Source: Actinomycetota bacterium (GTDB taxonomy: Bacteria; Actinomycetota; Acidimicrobiia; Acidimicrobiales; Ilumatobacteraceae). Taken from it: a DNA stretch of 64,000 nucleotides. The position numbers and the translations under genes are program-made. A model generated the notes under the pieces. It worked only from the letters and a program-made list of their open reading frames with translations. It was not told the origin of the DNA and did no database searches. Position 1 is the first letter of the stretch; each line of letters starts with the position of its first letter. The DNA lies in NCBI GenBank assembly GCA_017856115.1, contig JAFMFM010000002.1, positions 1-64,000 on the forward strand. Reading direction: 5' to 3'. Of the stretch, positions 8,196-17,286 are shown in pieces.

Positions 8196-10157
8196 TCAGG
8201 TCGTCCTGTTCATGCGGCGGATGTTGATGTACATGATGGGCAACACCGACACAAAGATGAGCACTGCAAGCGCGGCACCGAGACCGATGTTGAGGTTGTA
8301 GAAGGCCTCTCGGTACATGTTGTTGGAGAGCACCTCGGTGCCGAAGTTGCCGTTGGTCATCACCTTGACGATGTCGAACACCTTCATCACCAGCACCATG
8401 ATGGTGGTGGCAACCACGCCGATGGTGGGTCCGATCTGGGGCATGGTGACGCGCCAGAAGATCTGTTGAGTGTCGGCACCGTCGATTGCGGCAGCCTCGG
8501 TAAGTTCGCGGGGCACTGCACGAATGGCGGCAGAAAAGATGACCATGGCAAAGCCCGTTTGAATCCAAACGAGCACGAGCATGAGCCAGAAGTTGTTGAA
8601 GGGCGGCTCCTGCAGGAAGTTGATGGGATCAGCGATGATCTCGCCCGATTTTCCGACTCGTTGACCGCCAAGACCGGTGCCCACCAGTTGCCAGTAGCGA
8701 AGCGAGAACCAGATCCCGCCGCCAGCAATTGCTGCCGGGAGTGCGATCTTCGTCCACTGCCGACGAACGAGTGACCGAGTTGCCGCGAGTAGTGCCAATG
8801 CGGTCGGCACGAGCACCACCACGCCAACGAGCAGTCTGGCGAGGCCTGCTCCGGTGCTGAGCTTGCCAAGGCCGACCCACAGCGCATTGAGCGTGCCGGA
8901 CTGTGGTTTGGATGCGTCGCGTGAGATGTAGACGAGGCGGAAGATGACCGATGCGCCGACCATCGACACGGCGAGCGGCATGAAGATGATGGCCTTTGCG
9001 GTGCGTTCGAACCGGACTCCGTCGGCCAGCACCGCGATGAGCAGTCCAAGTCCCGTCGAAAGTGCGGTAACCACGAACACCCACCAGAGGTTGTTGACGA
9101 GAGTCCCACGCAATGTGGAGAACAGGGCGAACCCGGCGAACATCACGGCAAGAACGAGCGGCGGAGCACTTGCGCTACCGAACTCGACGAAGTGCCCCGA
9201 GCGACGTCGACTGCGAATGGCCAGTAGTACGAACACCACGAAGCACACGCCGGCCGCCACGGTGAGACGACTGGTCCAGAGCGATCCGAATCGCGACATG
9301 TCCCAGGCCTTCGGGTCACGGAAAATCGAGATGTAGTTGTCGACGCCGACGAAAGCCGATCCCTTGCGGTCGAGAAGGGACAGATAGATGGTGCGCAAGG
9401 AAGGAATCACCAATGCGATTGCGATGAATCCCAGTGCGGGCGCCAGAAACACCGCGGCGCGAGCGCGACGTTCGGTTGCCACACGACGTTCGCCGCTCAC
9501 TGCCGGGACGAGAGCCCAGCGCGCACCGACAAGACCGCCGATTATCGCACCCAGCACGATTCCGGAAACGGTCGATGATGCCCCGAGTTCGCCGACGCCC
9601 CAAGCGCCGAGCACCAGACCCACAACGGCTCCAAGGAGCGCCATGCGCAGAACCGGGAGGGTGCGAACACCACGATGCACGATCGCTCCGATCGCACCGA
9701 AGAACAGGACGGAAAGCACGGCAACCAGTGCCGCTTCACCAGGGACGAGGTTCGGTCGAGCCGTGTCGACGAGGAGTGCGCCGAGAACGCCTCCAACCGT
9801 GCCGATGAGTAGAACGTCGAGGATGATCCGACGATCACGTCGGACTTGGCGTTCGGCGACGAAGGTTGCGGTACCGACGGCAACTGCAACGGCGATCGGT
9901 AGCCAAGTCCATTGGACGAAGGATCGCACGAACGATGCACCGGCTGCCGCGGTGGAGTACTGCGTGAGGCGGTTGCCACTGAGAACGCCAGCCACGACGA
10001 AACCCGTCAGTGCGCGGGAAAGATAGGTTGCGCGAACGGACGTATCGCGCATTCGATTGACCAAGAGGTTGGCCAGCACCCAGAGAGCACCGCTCACGCC
10101 CACGGCGATGGTGACGGTGAGGAGGGTGGAGAGAATTTGTCCGATGAATTCTCTCAT
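8196..10157 (-). CDS. Very large sugar ABC transporter permease, MalF type
   Basis: The 653-residue protein is about twice the usual length of a MalF-type permease. The recognisable permease starts near residue 235 (FLAPALGFIAIALVIP) and carries the EAA loop near the end (TEAAAIDGADTQQIFWR). About 230 N-terminal residues form six or so extra hydrophobic helices separated by basic loops. A further helix-bearing insertion lies between the core helices around residues 430-480. The frame is continuous, so this is not an accidental fusion. The next gene is the MalG partner. The gene begins 123 bases after the binding-protein gene, past a strong hairpin. Confidence 0.8.
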   Translation of the reverse strand: MREFIGQILSTLLTVTIAVGVSGALWVLANLLVNRMRDTSVRATYLSRALTGFVVAGVLSGNRLTQYSTAAAGASFVRSFVQWTWLPIAVAVAVGTATFVAERQVRRDRRIILDVLLIGTVGGVLGALLVDTARPNLVPGEAALVAVLSVLFFGAIGAIVHRGVRTLPVLRMALLGAVVGLVLGAWGVGELGASSTVSGIVLGAIIGGLVGARWALVPAVSGERRVATERRARAAVFLAPALGFIAIALVIPSLRTIYLSLLDRKGSAFVGVDNYISIFRDPKAWDMSRFGSLWTSRLTVAAGVCFVVFVLLAIRSRRRSGHFVEFGSASAPPLVLAVMFAGFALFSTLRGTLVNNLWWVFVVTALSTGLGLLIAVLADGVRFERTAKAIIFMPLAVSMVGASVIFRLVYISRDASKPQSGTLNALWVGLGKLSTGAGLARLLVGVVVLVPTALALLAATRSLVRRQWTKIALPAAIAGGGIWFSLRYWQLVGTGLGGQRVGKSGEIIADPINFLQEPPFNNFWLMLVLVWIQTGFAMVIFSAAIRAVPRELTEAAAIDGADTQQIFWRVTMPQIGPTIGVVATTIMVLVMKVFDIVKVMTNGNFGTEVLSNNMYREAFYNLNIGLGAALAVLIFVSVLPIMYINIRRMNRTT

Positions 10158-10198
10158 GTCAAATCTTCATCACGTGGGTGAAGCCCTCCATTGTGGTT

Positions 10199-10230
10199 CG
10201 GGGCACCGACACTTTCGTGCCGGTGCCCCG
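10199..10230 (-). other. Strong stem-loop between binding-protein and permease genes
   Basis: A 14-base stem, with one wobble in the minus-strand RNA and loop TTTC on the plus strand, sits between the ABC binding protein and its permeases. No U-run follows on the minus strand. It is more likely an mRNA 3'-end stabiliser or partial attenuator than a full terminator. Such hairpins keep binding protein levels above permease levels in many sugar operons. Confidence 0.65.
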
Positions 10231-10280
10231 ATACCTATTGCAAATTTCTCGGTAGTCCGGAGACTACGTCGTTACGTACC

Positions 10281-11630
10281 TCAGCCAGGCCAGGACGCTT
10301 CGATTGCGTCCGCAGCCTCTTGCGCGGTGAGATCACCGTTCACTGCTGAAGTTCCATCCGTCCAGAACGTTCCCGCACCGACATCGGCCGGCATGAGGTC
10401 TGACGCGTCGAATCGCACGATCGCGGCAGTCTCAAGAATCTTGAGGAACGACTGCTCGAGTGGGGTGTATACCGACGGGTCCTGACCGATTGCTGCCGAG
10501 AGGAAGCCCGACAACGCACCGTTGCCGCCCTTGCGGGTGGCTTGGGCCTGCTGACGCTCCATCGCGTACTGGGCCGAACCCAGGTACGACATGAGCTTCA
10601 TCACGTTGGCGTCGTCGTTGAATGCAGCGGCCAACACACCGGCACCAAGCACTGGCTTGTCACCGTTGATGTCGGGGAAGTAGAACACGTTCACTTCGCC
10701 TGGGCCGTCACCGAACACGGTGCCGGCAGGAATGAAGGCAGAGTAGAACGAGGCCTGGCGGTGCATGTAGCAGTCGCCGTCCACGAGCGGTTGTCCGTTG
10801 TCCTGGAATGCGGTGGCCGCGATGGTGCCGCCCGAGGCGTACACATTGTCTTCGGTCCACAGGTCAAGTACTGCCTGCATCGACTCCACGATTCGTGGAT
10901 CGTTGAACGGGATCTCGTGTGCGACCCACTGGTCGTACACATCGGCACCGTGCTGGCGCAACACCATTTCTTCCACCCAGTCGGTGTAGGTCCAGCCAGT
11001 TGCGGTGCCGGACTCGATACCGACGCACAGCGGCTTGGGTCCACCGTCGGCGGCCATCTTTTCGACCAACGCGGTGAATTCACCGAAGGTGGTCGGCACT
11101 TCGTAGCCGGCATCAGCGAATCGCGACGGCTGGTACCAGACGAGCGACTTCAGGTCGCTCTTCATCGGTACACCGTATTGCTGACCGTCGACCAGACCGA
11201 ACTGCTTCCATGCATCCGACCACTCGATCGAAGCATTCACTTCGTCGGTAAGCGGAACGATGTAGCCGGCGCGGGCGAAGTCGGCCAGTTTGCCTGGCTG
11301 CGGGAAGATGGAGATGTCGGGCGCGTTACCGGCCTGCACCTGGGTGTTGATGTTGGACTCCCAGTCGGCATCACCCAGGTAGGTGACGGTCACGCCGTTG
11401 GCGTCGCCCCATACGTTGAGTGCGTCCTGAAGGGCGCCTGCCTCTTCATCGGAGCGCTCCGGACCGGTGACGGTGATTTCTGTCTTGCCGGCAGGTGCCT
11501 CTTCCTCTACTACTGCTTCTGCTTCATCGGTGGCTTCGGTGTCGGATGCTTCGTCGCTGCTTCCACCGCAAGCGGTGGCAACCAGCGCAAGAGCAAACAG
11601 AGCACCAAACGCCCTACGTGAACGTTTCAT
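10281..11630 (-). CDS. Sugar-binding lipoprotein of an alpha-glucoside ABC importer
   Basis: The 449-residue protein has a lipoprotein signal ending at Cys21 (LVATAC), then an acidic Ser/Glu/Ala-rich linker to about residue 48. The remainder is an extracellular solute-binding protein of the carbohydrate class: FPQPGKLADFARAG, and late motifs such as GAGVLAAAFN. It resembles AglE-type alpha-glucoside binding proteins. It has its own ribosome binding site (AAGGGGAG just upstream of ATG 11630). The alpha-glucosidase lies upstream and the two permeases downstream on the same strand, which supports the sugar assignment. Confidence 0.8.
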   Translation of the reverse strand: MKRSRRAFGALFALALVATACGGSSDEASDTEATDEAEAVVEEEAPAGKTEITVTGPERSDEEAGALQDALNVWGDANGVTVTYLGDADWESNINTQVQAGNAPDISIFPQPGKLADFARAGYIVPLTDEVNASIEWSDAWKQFGLVDGQQYGVPMKSDLKSLVWYQPSRFADAGYEVPTTFGEFTALVEKMAADGGPKPLCVGIESGTATGWTYTDWVEEMVLRQHGADVYDQWVAHEIPFNDPRIVESMQAVLDLWTEDNVYASGGTIAATAFQDNGQPLVDGDCYMHRQASFYSAFIPAGTVFGDGPGEVNVFYFPDINGDKPVLGAGVLAAAFNDDANVMKLMSYLGSAQYAMERQQAQATRKGGNGALSGFLSAAIGQDPSVYTPLEQSFLKILETAAIVRFDASDLMPADVGAGTFWTDGTSAVNGDLTAQEAADAIEASWPG

Positions 11631-11659
11631 GTTCTCCCCTTATGGTTGTTGTTAGGTAG

Positions 11660-11675
11660 ACCCATGTTGATGGGT
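11660..11675. promoter_or_regulatory. Inverted repeat in the leader of the binding-protein gene
   Basis: ACCCAT and ATGGGT are separated by four bases, 30-45 bases upstream of ATG 11630. It could be an operator for a LacI-type sugar regulator or a small leader hairpin. No regulator gene of that kind lies in the cluster. Confidence 0.35.
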
Positions 11676-11716
11676 ACGTCACGACCAGATGGCAGGTTCG
11701 GTGGCTGACGTGCCTT

Positions 11717-13555
11717 TCAGGTTAGGGGTTGCTCAACCGCACGAACAAGCCAAACGGCGGAGTTCTCCGCCAATCGCCACGGGCCTTGTGGTGCAGCGGT
11801 TGGTGTGGAACCTGAGGTCGGCACCCTGGATTCGTTGGCCGACGCCCCCGCCTGGGGGGGAATTCCAGCCCCACTCGCCGCAGACAAGGCGCCCGATCGG
11901 GAGCTGAGCACGGGAGTGAGCGCCCGTAGTGGGGTGTGGTTGGGTCCGAACGAGTCGGGAAGATCTGCGGTCTCCCAGCCGAAGTTCACCACCGCGACCG
12001 AATTGCCCCGATGGATGAACAAGAGGTCGTTTTCACGTGAGATCTCCATCTCATCCCCGGCTGCCACGAAGAGCGAGCGAAGACGAAGCGCTGCACGATA
12101 CAACTGCAGCGTCGATTCGGTATCACGATCCTGACGATCGACGGCATATGTGCCCCACGTGGTTGGCTGCGGCAACCATGAGGGCGTGTCATTGCCACCG
12201 AATCCGAATGAATTTACGGATGCTTGGGTCCACGGAATGGGTACCCGGCAACCGTCCCGACCGGGCTGTTGTCCACCCGAACGCAGGAACAACGGGTCCT
12301 CCCGCCGATCGTTCGGAAGATCCAGCACCTCGGGAAGACCGAGTTCTTCTCCCATGTAGAGGTATGCACAGCCGGGGAGGGCCAGCATCATCATGAGAGC
12401 GGCCCGTGCGCGTTCGTCGCCGAGCCGGAGGTCGACGGGGGCGGATGAATTGATGAGATTGTTGCCGCTGTAGAACTCGTGCGCATCGAGACGGCCGTAA
12501 CGCGTCACCATGCGATGCGCATCGTGGTTATTGAGCGTCCACGTGAACGACCGACCCGCGCGTCGCAACGTGTCGTAGTTGGATCGAATCGCCTGCTCCA
12601 TCGCTGAAGCGTTCCATGGCTCAAGCAGCAGGTCGAACGTGAACGATTGGTGGAAGGAGTCACGACCGACGTACCGCAGCAGGTTCTCCGGTGCGCGCGG
12701 GGTGTACGCCTCGGAAACCGACACCAGCACGCGTGAGTGTTCGCGTTGGTAGTCGTCGAACACCTTCCGCCACTCGGTGACGATGGGAAACAGCGACGGA
12801 TGATTGATCGTGTGGGCATTGAAGCGCCACGTGTCATCCGGTGGGGTTCCCTCCGGCGCAGAAGTCGCATCGGGAAGTCCGGGCTCCTTGCCCATGACGA
12901 TGATCGCATCCACTCGGAAACCATCGACACCGCGGTCGAACCAGAATCGAAACATGTCCCGAAAGTGGGCAACGACATCGGGGTGATCCGCGCGGAGATC
13001 AGGTTGGTGCGAGTCGAACGTGTGGAGATACCACTGTCCGAGCGATCCGTCCGATTCCGTGACCCGCGTCCATGCGCTACCGCAAAAGACGGAGCTCCAA
13101 TCGTTGGGTGGTTCGTTGCCACCGTCGCCCCTGCCATCGGCGAAGTAGAAGCGTTCACGTGCGGCACTTCCCGGCCCCGCAGCCAGGGCCTCCTTGAACC
13201 AGGCGTGGTCGCTACTGCAGTGGTTTGGAACCACGTCCATCAAGACGCGGATTCCTCGCGAGTTGGCCTCCCTGACGAACTCATCGAAGATCTCGAGCGA
13301 ACCGTAGGCGGGTTCGATGTCGAAGTAGTTCGACACGTCGTAACCGTGATCGTGCTGTGGTGATGGATAACAAGGGTTCAGCCAGACTCCATCGACACCG
13401 AGTTGCTCGAGATAGTCGAGTCGGTTGATGATTCCCTGCAAATCCCCGGCTCCATCACCGTTACCGTCGGAGAACGAACGTACGTACAGCTGGTAAATGA
13501 CGGCGTTTCGCCACCACTCGCTGCCTGGTGTGGTGTCGTCTACAACCCCGCGCAT
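11717..13555 (-). CDS. GH13 alpha-glucosidase
   Basis: The 612-residue enzyme has the GH13 conserved regions: DVVPNH near 107-112, the nucleophile D216 in GFRVDA, the acid/base E282 in VSEAYTP and the stabiliser NNHDAHR at 342-348. It should hydrolyse alpha-glucosidic bonds of imported oligosaccharides in the cytoplasm, as no signal peptide is seen. Near the C-terminus (about 545-595) a Ser/Ala/Gly/Pro-rich low-complexity stretch is inserted in the last beta-domain. On the DNA it includes a run of seven G (11854-11860) next to five C. The start overlaps the preceding gene by 16 bases. Confidence 0.85.
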   Translation of the reverse strand: MRGVVDDTTPGSEWWRNAVIYQLYVRSFSDGNGDGAGDLQGIINRLDYLEQLGVDGVWLNPCYPSPQHDHGYDVSNYFDIEPAYGSLEIFDEFVREANSRGIRVLMDVVPNHCSSDHAWFKEALAAGPGSAARERFYFADGRGDGGNEPPNDWSSVFCGSAWTRVTESDGSLGQWYLHTFDSHQPDLRADHPDVVAHFRDMFRFWFDRGVDGFRVDAIIVMGKEPGLPDATSAPEGTPPDDTWRFNAHTINHPSLFPIVTEWRKVFDDYQREHSRVLVSVSEAYTPRAPENLLRYVGRDSFHQSFTFDLLLEPWNASAMEQAIRSNYDTLRRAGRSFTWTLNNHDAHRMVTRYGRLDAHEFYSGNNLINSSAPVDLRLGDERARAALMMMLALPGCAYLYMGEELGLPEVLDLPNDRREDPLFLRSGGQQPGRDGCRVPIPWTQASVNSFGFGGNDTPSWLPQPTTWGTYAVDRQDRDTESTLQLYRAALRLRSLFVAAGDEMEISRENDLLFIHRGNSVAVVNFGWETADLPDSFGPNHTPLRALTPVLSSRSGALSAASGAGIPPQAGASANESRVPTSGSTPTAAPQGPWRLAENSAVWLVRAVEQPLT

Positions 13556-15108
13556 GACCCGACGATGCTACGACTGTCCGCACCTCCCGCCATGGCGCCG
13601 TCGTCTCGAACGACGATGCAATGGGCGTGACCGAAGCCGGAATCGAAGCGGCCGCGACGTTCGACGGCGTGACCTCGATCGGCCAGACCAGCGGCCCATG
13701 CATCCGGTGCGTGCCCTTCCACCAACACCGTCGGGGGGCGACCCGACGTCCACGAGTCGAACCCGGTGACGGGGCCCCGCAATGCGAATCGGCCTGCATC
13801 CACCGTTTGCCACGGGAACTGCGTCTGCTGATGGCGCAACAACCGGGTGATCACCTGCAACATGATCTGTGGTTGCGCATCGCCTCCCATGGTGCCCAGA
13901 ACGGCGCGCAACGAACCGTCCGGTCGCGTGATGAGTGCCGGGCACAGCGTGTGGGGTGGTTTGCGGCCGGGTGCAACTTCGGCTGGATGGCCCTTCGACA
14001 GGTTGAACCCGAGTCCGCGATTGTGCAGGTTTATCCCGGTGTTCGGCTCCACCAGCAACGACCCGAAGCCCGCGGCGTTGGAGTTGATGAGTGACACACC
14101 CATGCCATTGCGGTCGGCAGTGCAAAGGTAGGTGGTATCGCCGTCGTCGCCCGGAGTTGGTCGAACCGATGCCAACGATGGATCCACCAACGACGCCCGA
14201 TCGATGAGCCCCGGTAGCAAACCCGCAAGATCGGCTCGATCGTGCAGCACGTCGGGGCGATCGTGGCTGACGGCCGTCGTCGACTCGATGAGCAGGTGGG
14301 CCCACTGCGGATCGTCGGGGTCGTCGGGAAGGTCCAACTCGGCACTCGCGCCGAGTGCCGCCAAAAAGAGGTATCCCTGGGACGGTGCCGGAATCGACCA
14401 CACACGATGGCCGTAGATCGAGAGCGAAAGTGGCGTGACCCAGTCGGCAGCCGCCGACTCCATGTCGTGTCGCGAGTAGATGCCGGCCCCCATTGCAATG
14501 AGACCGTCGCCAAACTCGCCCATATAGAAGGACGCAGCGCCCCCGGTCGAAATCGCGCGGAGTGTTCGACCAAGACCGAGACGACGCACGGACGCACCGG
14601 CACTCGTGGCGTGGTTCTTCAGGTCGGCGAAGTTCCCGGCGAATCGTGGTGCAATCGCTGAGAGTGACCCAACCAGCAGCGGCGAGGCGGCAAAACCCTC
14701 CTCGGCGAGGCGGATTGCAGGCGCGAACACGGTGGAAAGGGGGAGCGTTCCGAATCGCTCGTGCAGCGCCACCAAACCCGCCACTGCGCCGGGCACCGTC
14801 ACGGTGCACAGGTCGCCATGGAAGGGCATCTCGTGGTGCCCTTCGGTTCGAAGTTGTTCGGCGTCGACGCCGGAGGCTGCGCGACCCGCAGCGTCGAGTG
14901 CGTGCACCTCGCCGTTCACGTGAACCAGTGCGAAGAGGTCGCCTCCGAGTCCGCATAGATGCGGCGCAACGACACCCATCGCGGCACACGTGGCGATGGC
15001 GGCATCGGCGGCGTTTCCGCCGAGTGCGAGCATGTGCGTGCCCGCTTGGGTTGCAGCACCGTCGGCGCTCGCAACCATGCCGAATCTGGAGTGTGCGCCG
15101 GACGTCAT
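13540..15108 (-). CDS. Gamma-glutamyltransferase-like Ntn hydrolase
   Basis: The 522-residue protein matches the gamma-glutamyltranspeptidase family. It has an N-terminal GGNAADAAIA motif (30-39), a GGLGGD-like turn (CGLGGDLF), and the autoprocessing threonine at about T325 (GDTTYLCT). Late motifs include GTMGGDAQPQ. No signal peptide is visible, which is unusual for the secreted Ggt of proteobacteria but common for homologues acting on other amides. Its ATG overlaps the stop of the oxidoreductase as ATGA. Placement in a sugar operon suggests a glycopeptide or glucoside-amide substrate, but this is inference. Confidence 0.75.
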   Translation of the reverse strand: MTSGAHSRFGMVASADGAATQAGTHMLALGGNAADAAIATCAAMGVVAPHLCGLGGDLFALVHVNGEVHALDAAGRAASGVDAEQLRTEGHHEMPFHGDLCTVTVPGAVAGLVALHERFGTLPLSTVFAPAIRLAEEGFAASPLLVGSLSAIAPRFAGNFADLKNHATSAGASVRRLGLGRTLRAISTGGAASFYMGEFGDGLIAMGAGIYSRHDMESAAADWVTPLSLSIYGHRVWSIPAPSQGYLFLAALGASAELDLPDDPDDPQWAHLLIESTTAVSHDRPDVLHDRADLAGLLPGLIDRASLVDPSLASVRPTPGDDGDTTYLCTADRNGMGVSLINSNAAGFGSLLVEPNTGINLHNRGLGFNLSKGHPAEVAPGRKPPHTLCPALITRPDGSLRAVLGTMGGDAQPQIMLQVITRLLRHQQTQFPWQTVDAGRFALRGPVTGFDSWTSGRPPTVLVEGHAPDAWAAGLADRGHAVERRGRFDSGFGHAHCIVVRDDGAMAGGADSRSIVGSCAGL

Positions 15109-16094
15109 TGGTGGTGGCCGTCTACGTCGTATCGCACACCGAGTTGGCGTCGGATGTCGTCCATGGTTCGAGCGTAGGCAAGCGTTTCGGAATGGGTCAG
15201 ACGAGGGCTTTCGATGAACGCACTCTCGATGCAGCGGTGAACCTCGGGAACCTGGTGACGCAACCCTTGACCGGGTTCGTCGTATCGGTGGTAGCGCTCG
15301 GCCCCGTCGTGGAGTTGCAGGCGAAAGCCGGGTGGGTTGTGCATGCGTGACTCCAGACGAATGATGCCGTGCTCACCGGTGATGGTGGCGGTGCACGGAG
15401 TTGCGTGTCGGGTGGTGCTGCGAAGCGTTGCGGTGGCACCCGACGAATAGGTGAGCGTGTAGGTGGCGTCAACATCGACTCCCTGGTCGTTCAAATCGCC
15501 GTGCGCGACGACGGAGTCGTGACCACCGAGGACGAATCGCGCAAGATGCAGACAATAGATTCCGAGGTCCAACAATGCGCCCCCGCCGAGGGAGGGATTG
15601 TTCAGTCGATGCGTCGGCTGACTCGGTGCCACGAAGCCGAAATCGGCGGCGACATGGTGGATACGCCCCAGGCGTTGCGACGCGAGCACTTCTCCGAGCG
15701 ACACGTACACCGGCAAGAAACGACTCCAAATCGCCTCCATGATGAATCGCCGCTCGTTCCGAGCCGTGGCGATCATCGACTCCGCTTGCCTCGCGTTGAG
15801 GGCGAACGGCTTCTCGCACAGAACGTGCTTGCCTGCGCGCATGAACATCTCCGAGTCGTCTCGGTGGCGCGAGTTTGGCGTGGCAACGTACACGATGTCG
15901 ACGTTCGGGTCCTCTGCAAGAGCCGCGTAACTCGAATGCGCACGGGGAATGTTTCGTCGTGCGGCAAAATCCCGGGCGGTGTCGGCGTGTCGCGAACAGA
16001 CCGCCACGACGTTGGCATCGGGTACCTGTCGTAGTCCATCGACGAAGTCGCTCGCGATCCGACCGGTTCCGGCGATACCCCAGCGAAACACCAT
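15105..16094 (-). CDS. Gfo/Idh/MocA-family oxidoreductase
   Basis: The 329-residue protein has an N-terminal Rossmann fold (GIAGTGRIASDF, residues 6-17), the family motif CEKPFALN near residue 95 and a C-terminal alpha/beta domain. It should be an NAD(P)-dependent dehydrogenase on a sugar or sugar derivative. It is the first gene of the minus-strand operon that continues with the GGT-like protein, the alpha-glucosidase and the ABC transporter. Longer frames upstream would invade the chromate transporter gene. ATG 16094 lies 19 bases from that divergent start. Confidence 0.8.
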   Translation of the reverse strand: MVFRWGIAGTGRIASDFVDGLRQVPDANVVAVCSRHADTARDFAARRNIPRAHSSYAALAEDPNVDIVYVATPNSRHRDDSEMFMRAGKHVLCEKPFALNARQAESMIATARNERRFIMEAIWSRFLPVYVSLGEVLASQRLGRIHHVAADFGFVAPSQPTHRLNNPSLGGGALLDLGIYCLHLARFVLGGHDSVVAHGDLNDQGVDVDATYTLTYSSGATATLRSTTRHATPCTATITGEHGIIRLESRMHNPPGFRLQLHDGAERYHRYDEPGQGLRHQVPEVHRCIESAFIESPRLTHSETLAYARTMDDIRRQLGVRYDVDGHHQ

Positions 16095-16099
16095 CGCCC

Positions 16100-16105
16100 T
16101 AGCCT
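16100..16105 (+). promoter_or_regulatory. -10 box of the chromate transporter gene
   Basis: TAGCCT lies eight bases before ATG 16114, predicting a leaderless or nearly leaderless mRNA. The whole divergent intergenic space is only 19 bases. Confidence 0.5.
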
Positions 16106-16113
16106 TGCCGAAC

Positions 16114-17286
16114 ATGCGGCCGGACTTGCCAGCCGACGACAACCCCGAGGCGGGAGATACTGCCGGGCGCCAGTCCGAGCCCGGGTTGGCACGACGCTGG
16201 GCGCTGATCACTGAACTGGTTCGACTGTTCGGATGGCTCGGAATCATTGGTGTGGGTGGTCCGGCAGCACACGTTGCGATGATGCGCCGTCGCGTGGTGG
16301 AACGAAAGCGATGGCTGAGCGACGACGATTTCATGCGACTGGTCGGGGCGTGCGCTCTCGTGCCGGGGCCGAACTCGACGGAGATGGCGATGGCGCTCGG
16401 TGCGCGACGGGCTGGTTGGCGCGGTCTCGTGGCGGCTGGTGCTGCGTTCATCGTTCCTGCGTTCGCAATCGTGTGTGCGATTGCGTTCCTATACGAAGAC
16501 GTGCTGACGAGTGCGGTGATTGCCGACGCTCGTCGTCTGGTCGTGCCGATCGTGGCGGCAATCGTGCTTGACGCACTGTGGTCGTTGCGTCGCGTTGCGG
16601 TGCGCGACCGGCTCGATGTACTCACGGTGGTGATTGCGCTCGCCACGGCAGTGCTCGGCGTACCCGAGTTGCTCGTGTTGCTCGCCGTTGGTGTGGCCTC
16701 GCTACTGCTGCGTACGACGGGGACGAGCAACCAACTGGGCGTTTTTGGTGTGCCGCTTGTCGTGCCGTTCACCACACAACTCGTCGTACCGTCGCTCGCA
16801 AAGCTCTTCCTCGTGTTCCTGCAGATTGGTTCGGTGATCTACGGAAGTGGCTACGTGCTGTTGGTGTTTCTGGACAGCGAAGTGGTGGAGCGGGGATGGA
16901 TCACGTCGGAAGTGTTGCTTGATGCCATTTCGGTCGGCCAGTTCACACCTGGTCCGGTATTCACGACGGCAACGTTCATTGGGTGGCACATTGCCGGTAT
17001 CGCTGGTGCGGCGGTGGCGACGCTTGGAATATTCGGTCCATCTTTCGTGTTCGCAGGTTTGATTGATCGCGTCGTCGCATTGTCGCAACGTTCGAGGACG
17101 TTTTCTGCATTCTTGCGTGGTGTGTCGAGTGGTTCGATCGCGCTGATGGTGATCGTAATGTGGCGACTTGCAGGGGAAGCGTTCGTCGACGGACGGTCAA
17201 TGGATCGTGTCGCGGTCGCTGTATTCGTGGTGGCGCTCGCCATGATTCGTGGCCGCGCGTGGCAGAGCGCACGATCAGTGCGTTGA
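16114..17286 (+). CDS. chrA: Chromate-type ion transporter with two CHR domains
   Basis: The 390-residue membrane protein has the two-domain CHR architecture. The first half carries GGPAAHVAMMRRR and PGPNSTEMAM. The second half repeats the pattern with GSGYVLLVFLDSEVVER and FTPGPVFTTATFIGW. ChrA exports chromate by proton exchange, although the family may carry other anions such as sulfate. Two sulfatase genes lie immediately downstream on the opposite strand, which makes sulfate export worth considering. The last 12 bases overlap the end of the convergent sulfatase gene. Confidence 0.8.
   Translation: MRPDLPADDNPEAGDTAGRQSEPGLARRWALITELVRLFGWLGIIGVGGPAAHVAMMRRRVVERKRWLSDDDFMRLVGACALVPGPNSTEMAMALGARRAGWRGLVAAGAAFIVPAFAIVCAIAFLYEDVLTSAVIADARRLVVPIVAAIVLDALWSLRRVAVRDRLDVLTVVIALATAVLGVPELLVLLAVGVASLLLRTTGTSNQLGVFGVPLVVPFTTQLVVPSLAKLFLVFLQIGSVIYGSGYVLLVFLDSEVVERGWITSEVLLDAISVGQFTPGPVFTTATFIGWHIAGIAGAAVATLGIFGPSFVFAGLIDRVVALSQRSRTFSAFLRGVSSGSIALMVIVMWRLAGEAFVDGRSMDRVAVAVFVVALAMIRGRAWQSARSVR

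Noticed and set aside
15949-16113. Upstream extension of the chromate transporter to 15949
   Set aside because: It would run antisense through the first codons of the oxidoreductase; the TAGCCT box and hydrophobic start favour ATG 16114.
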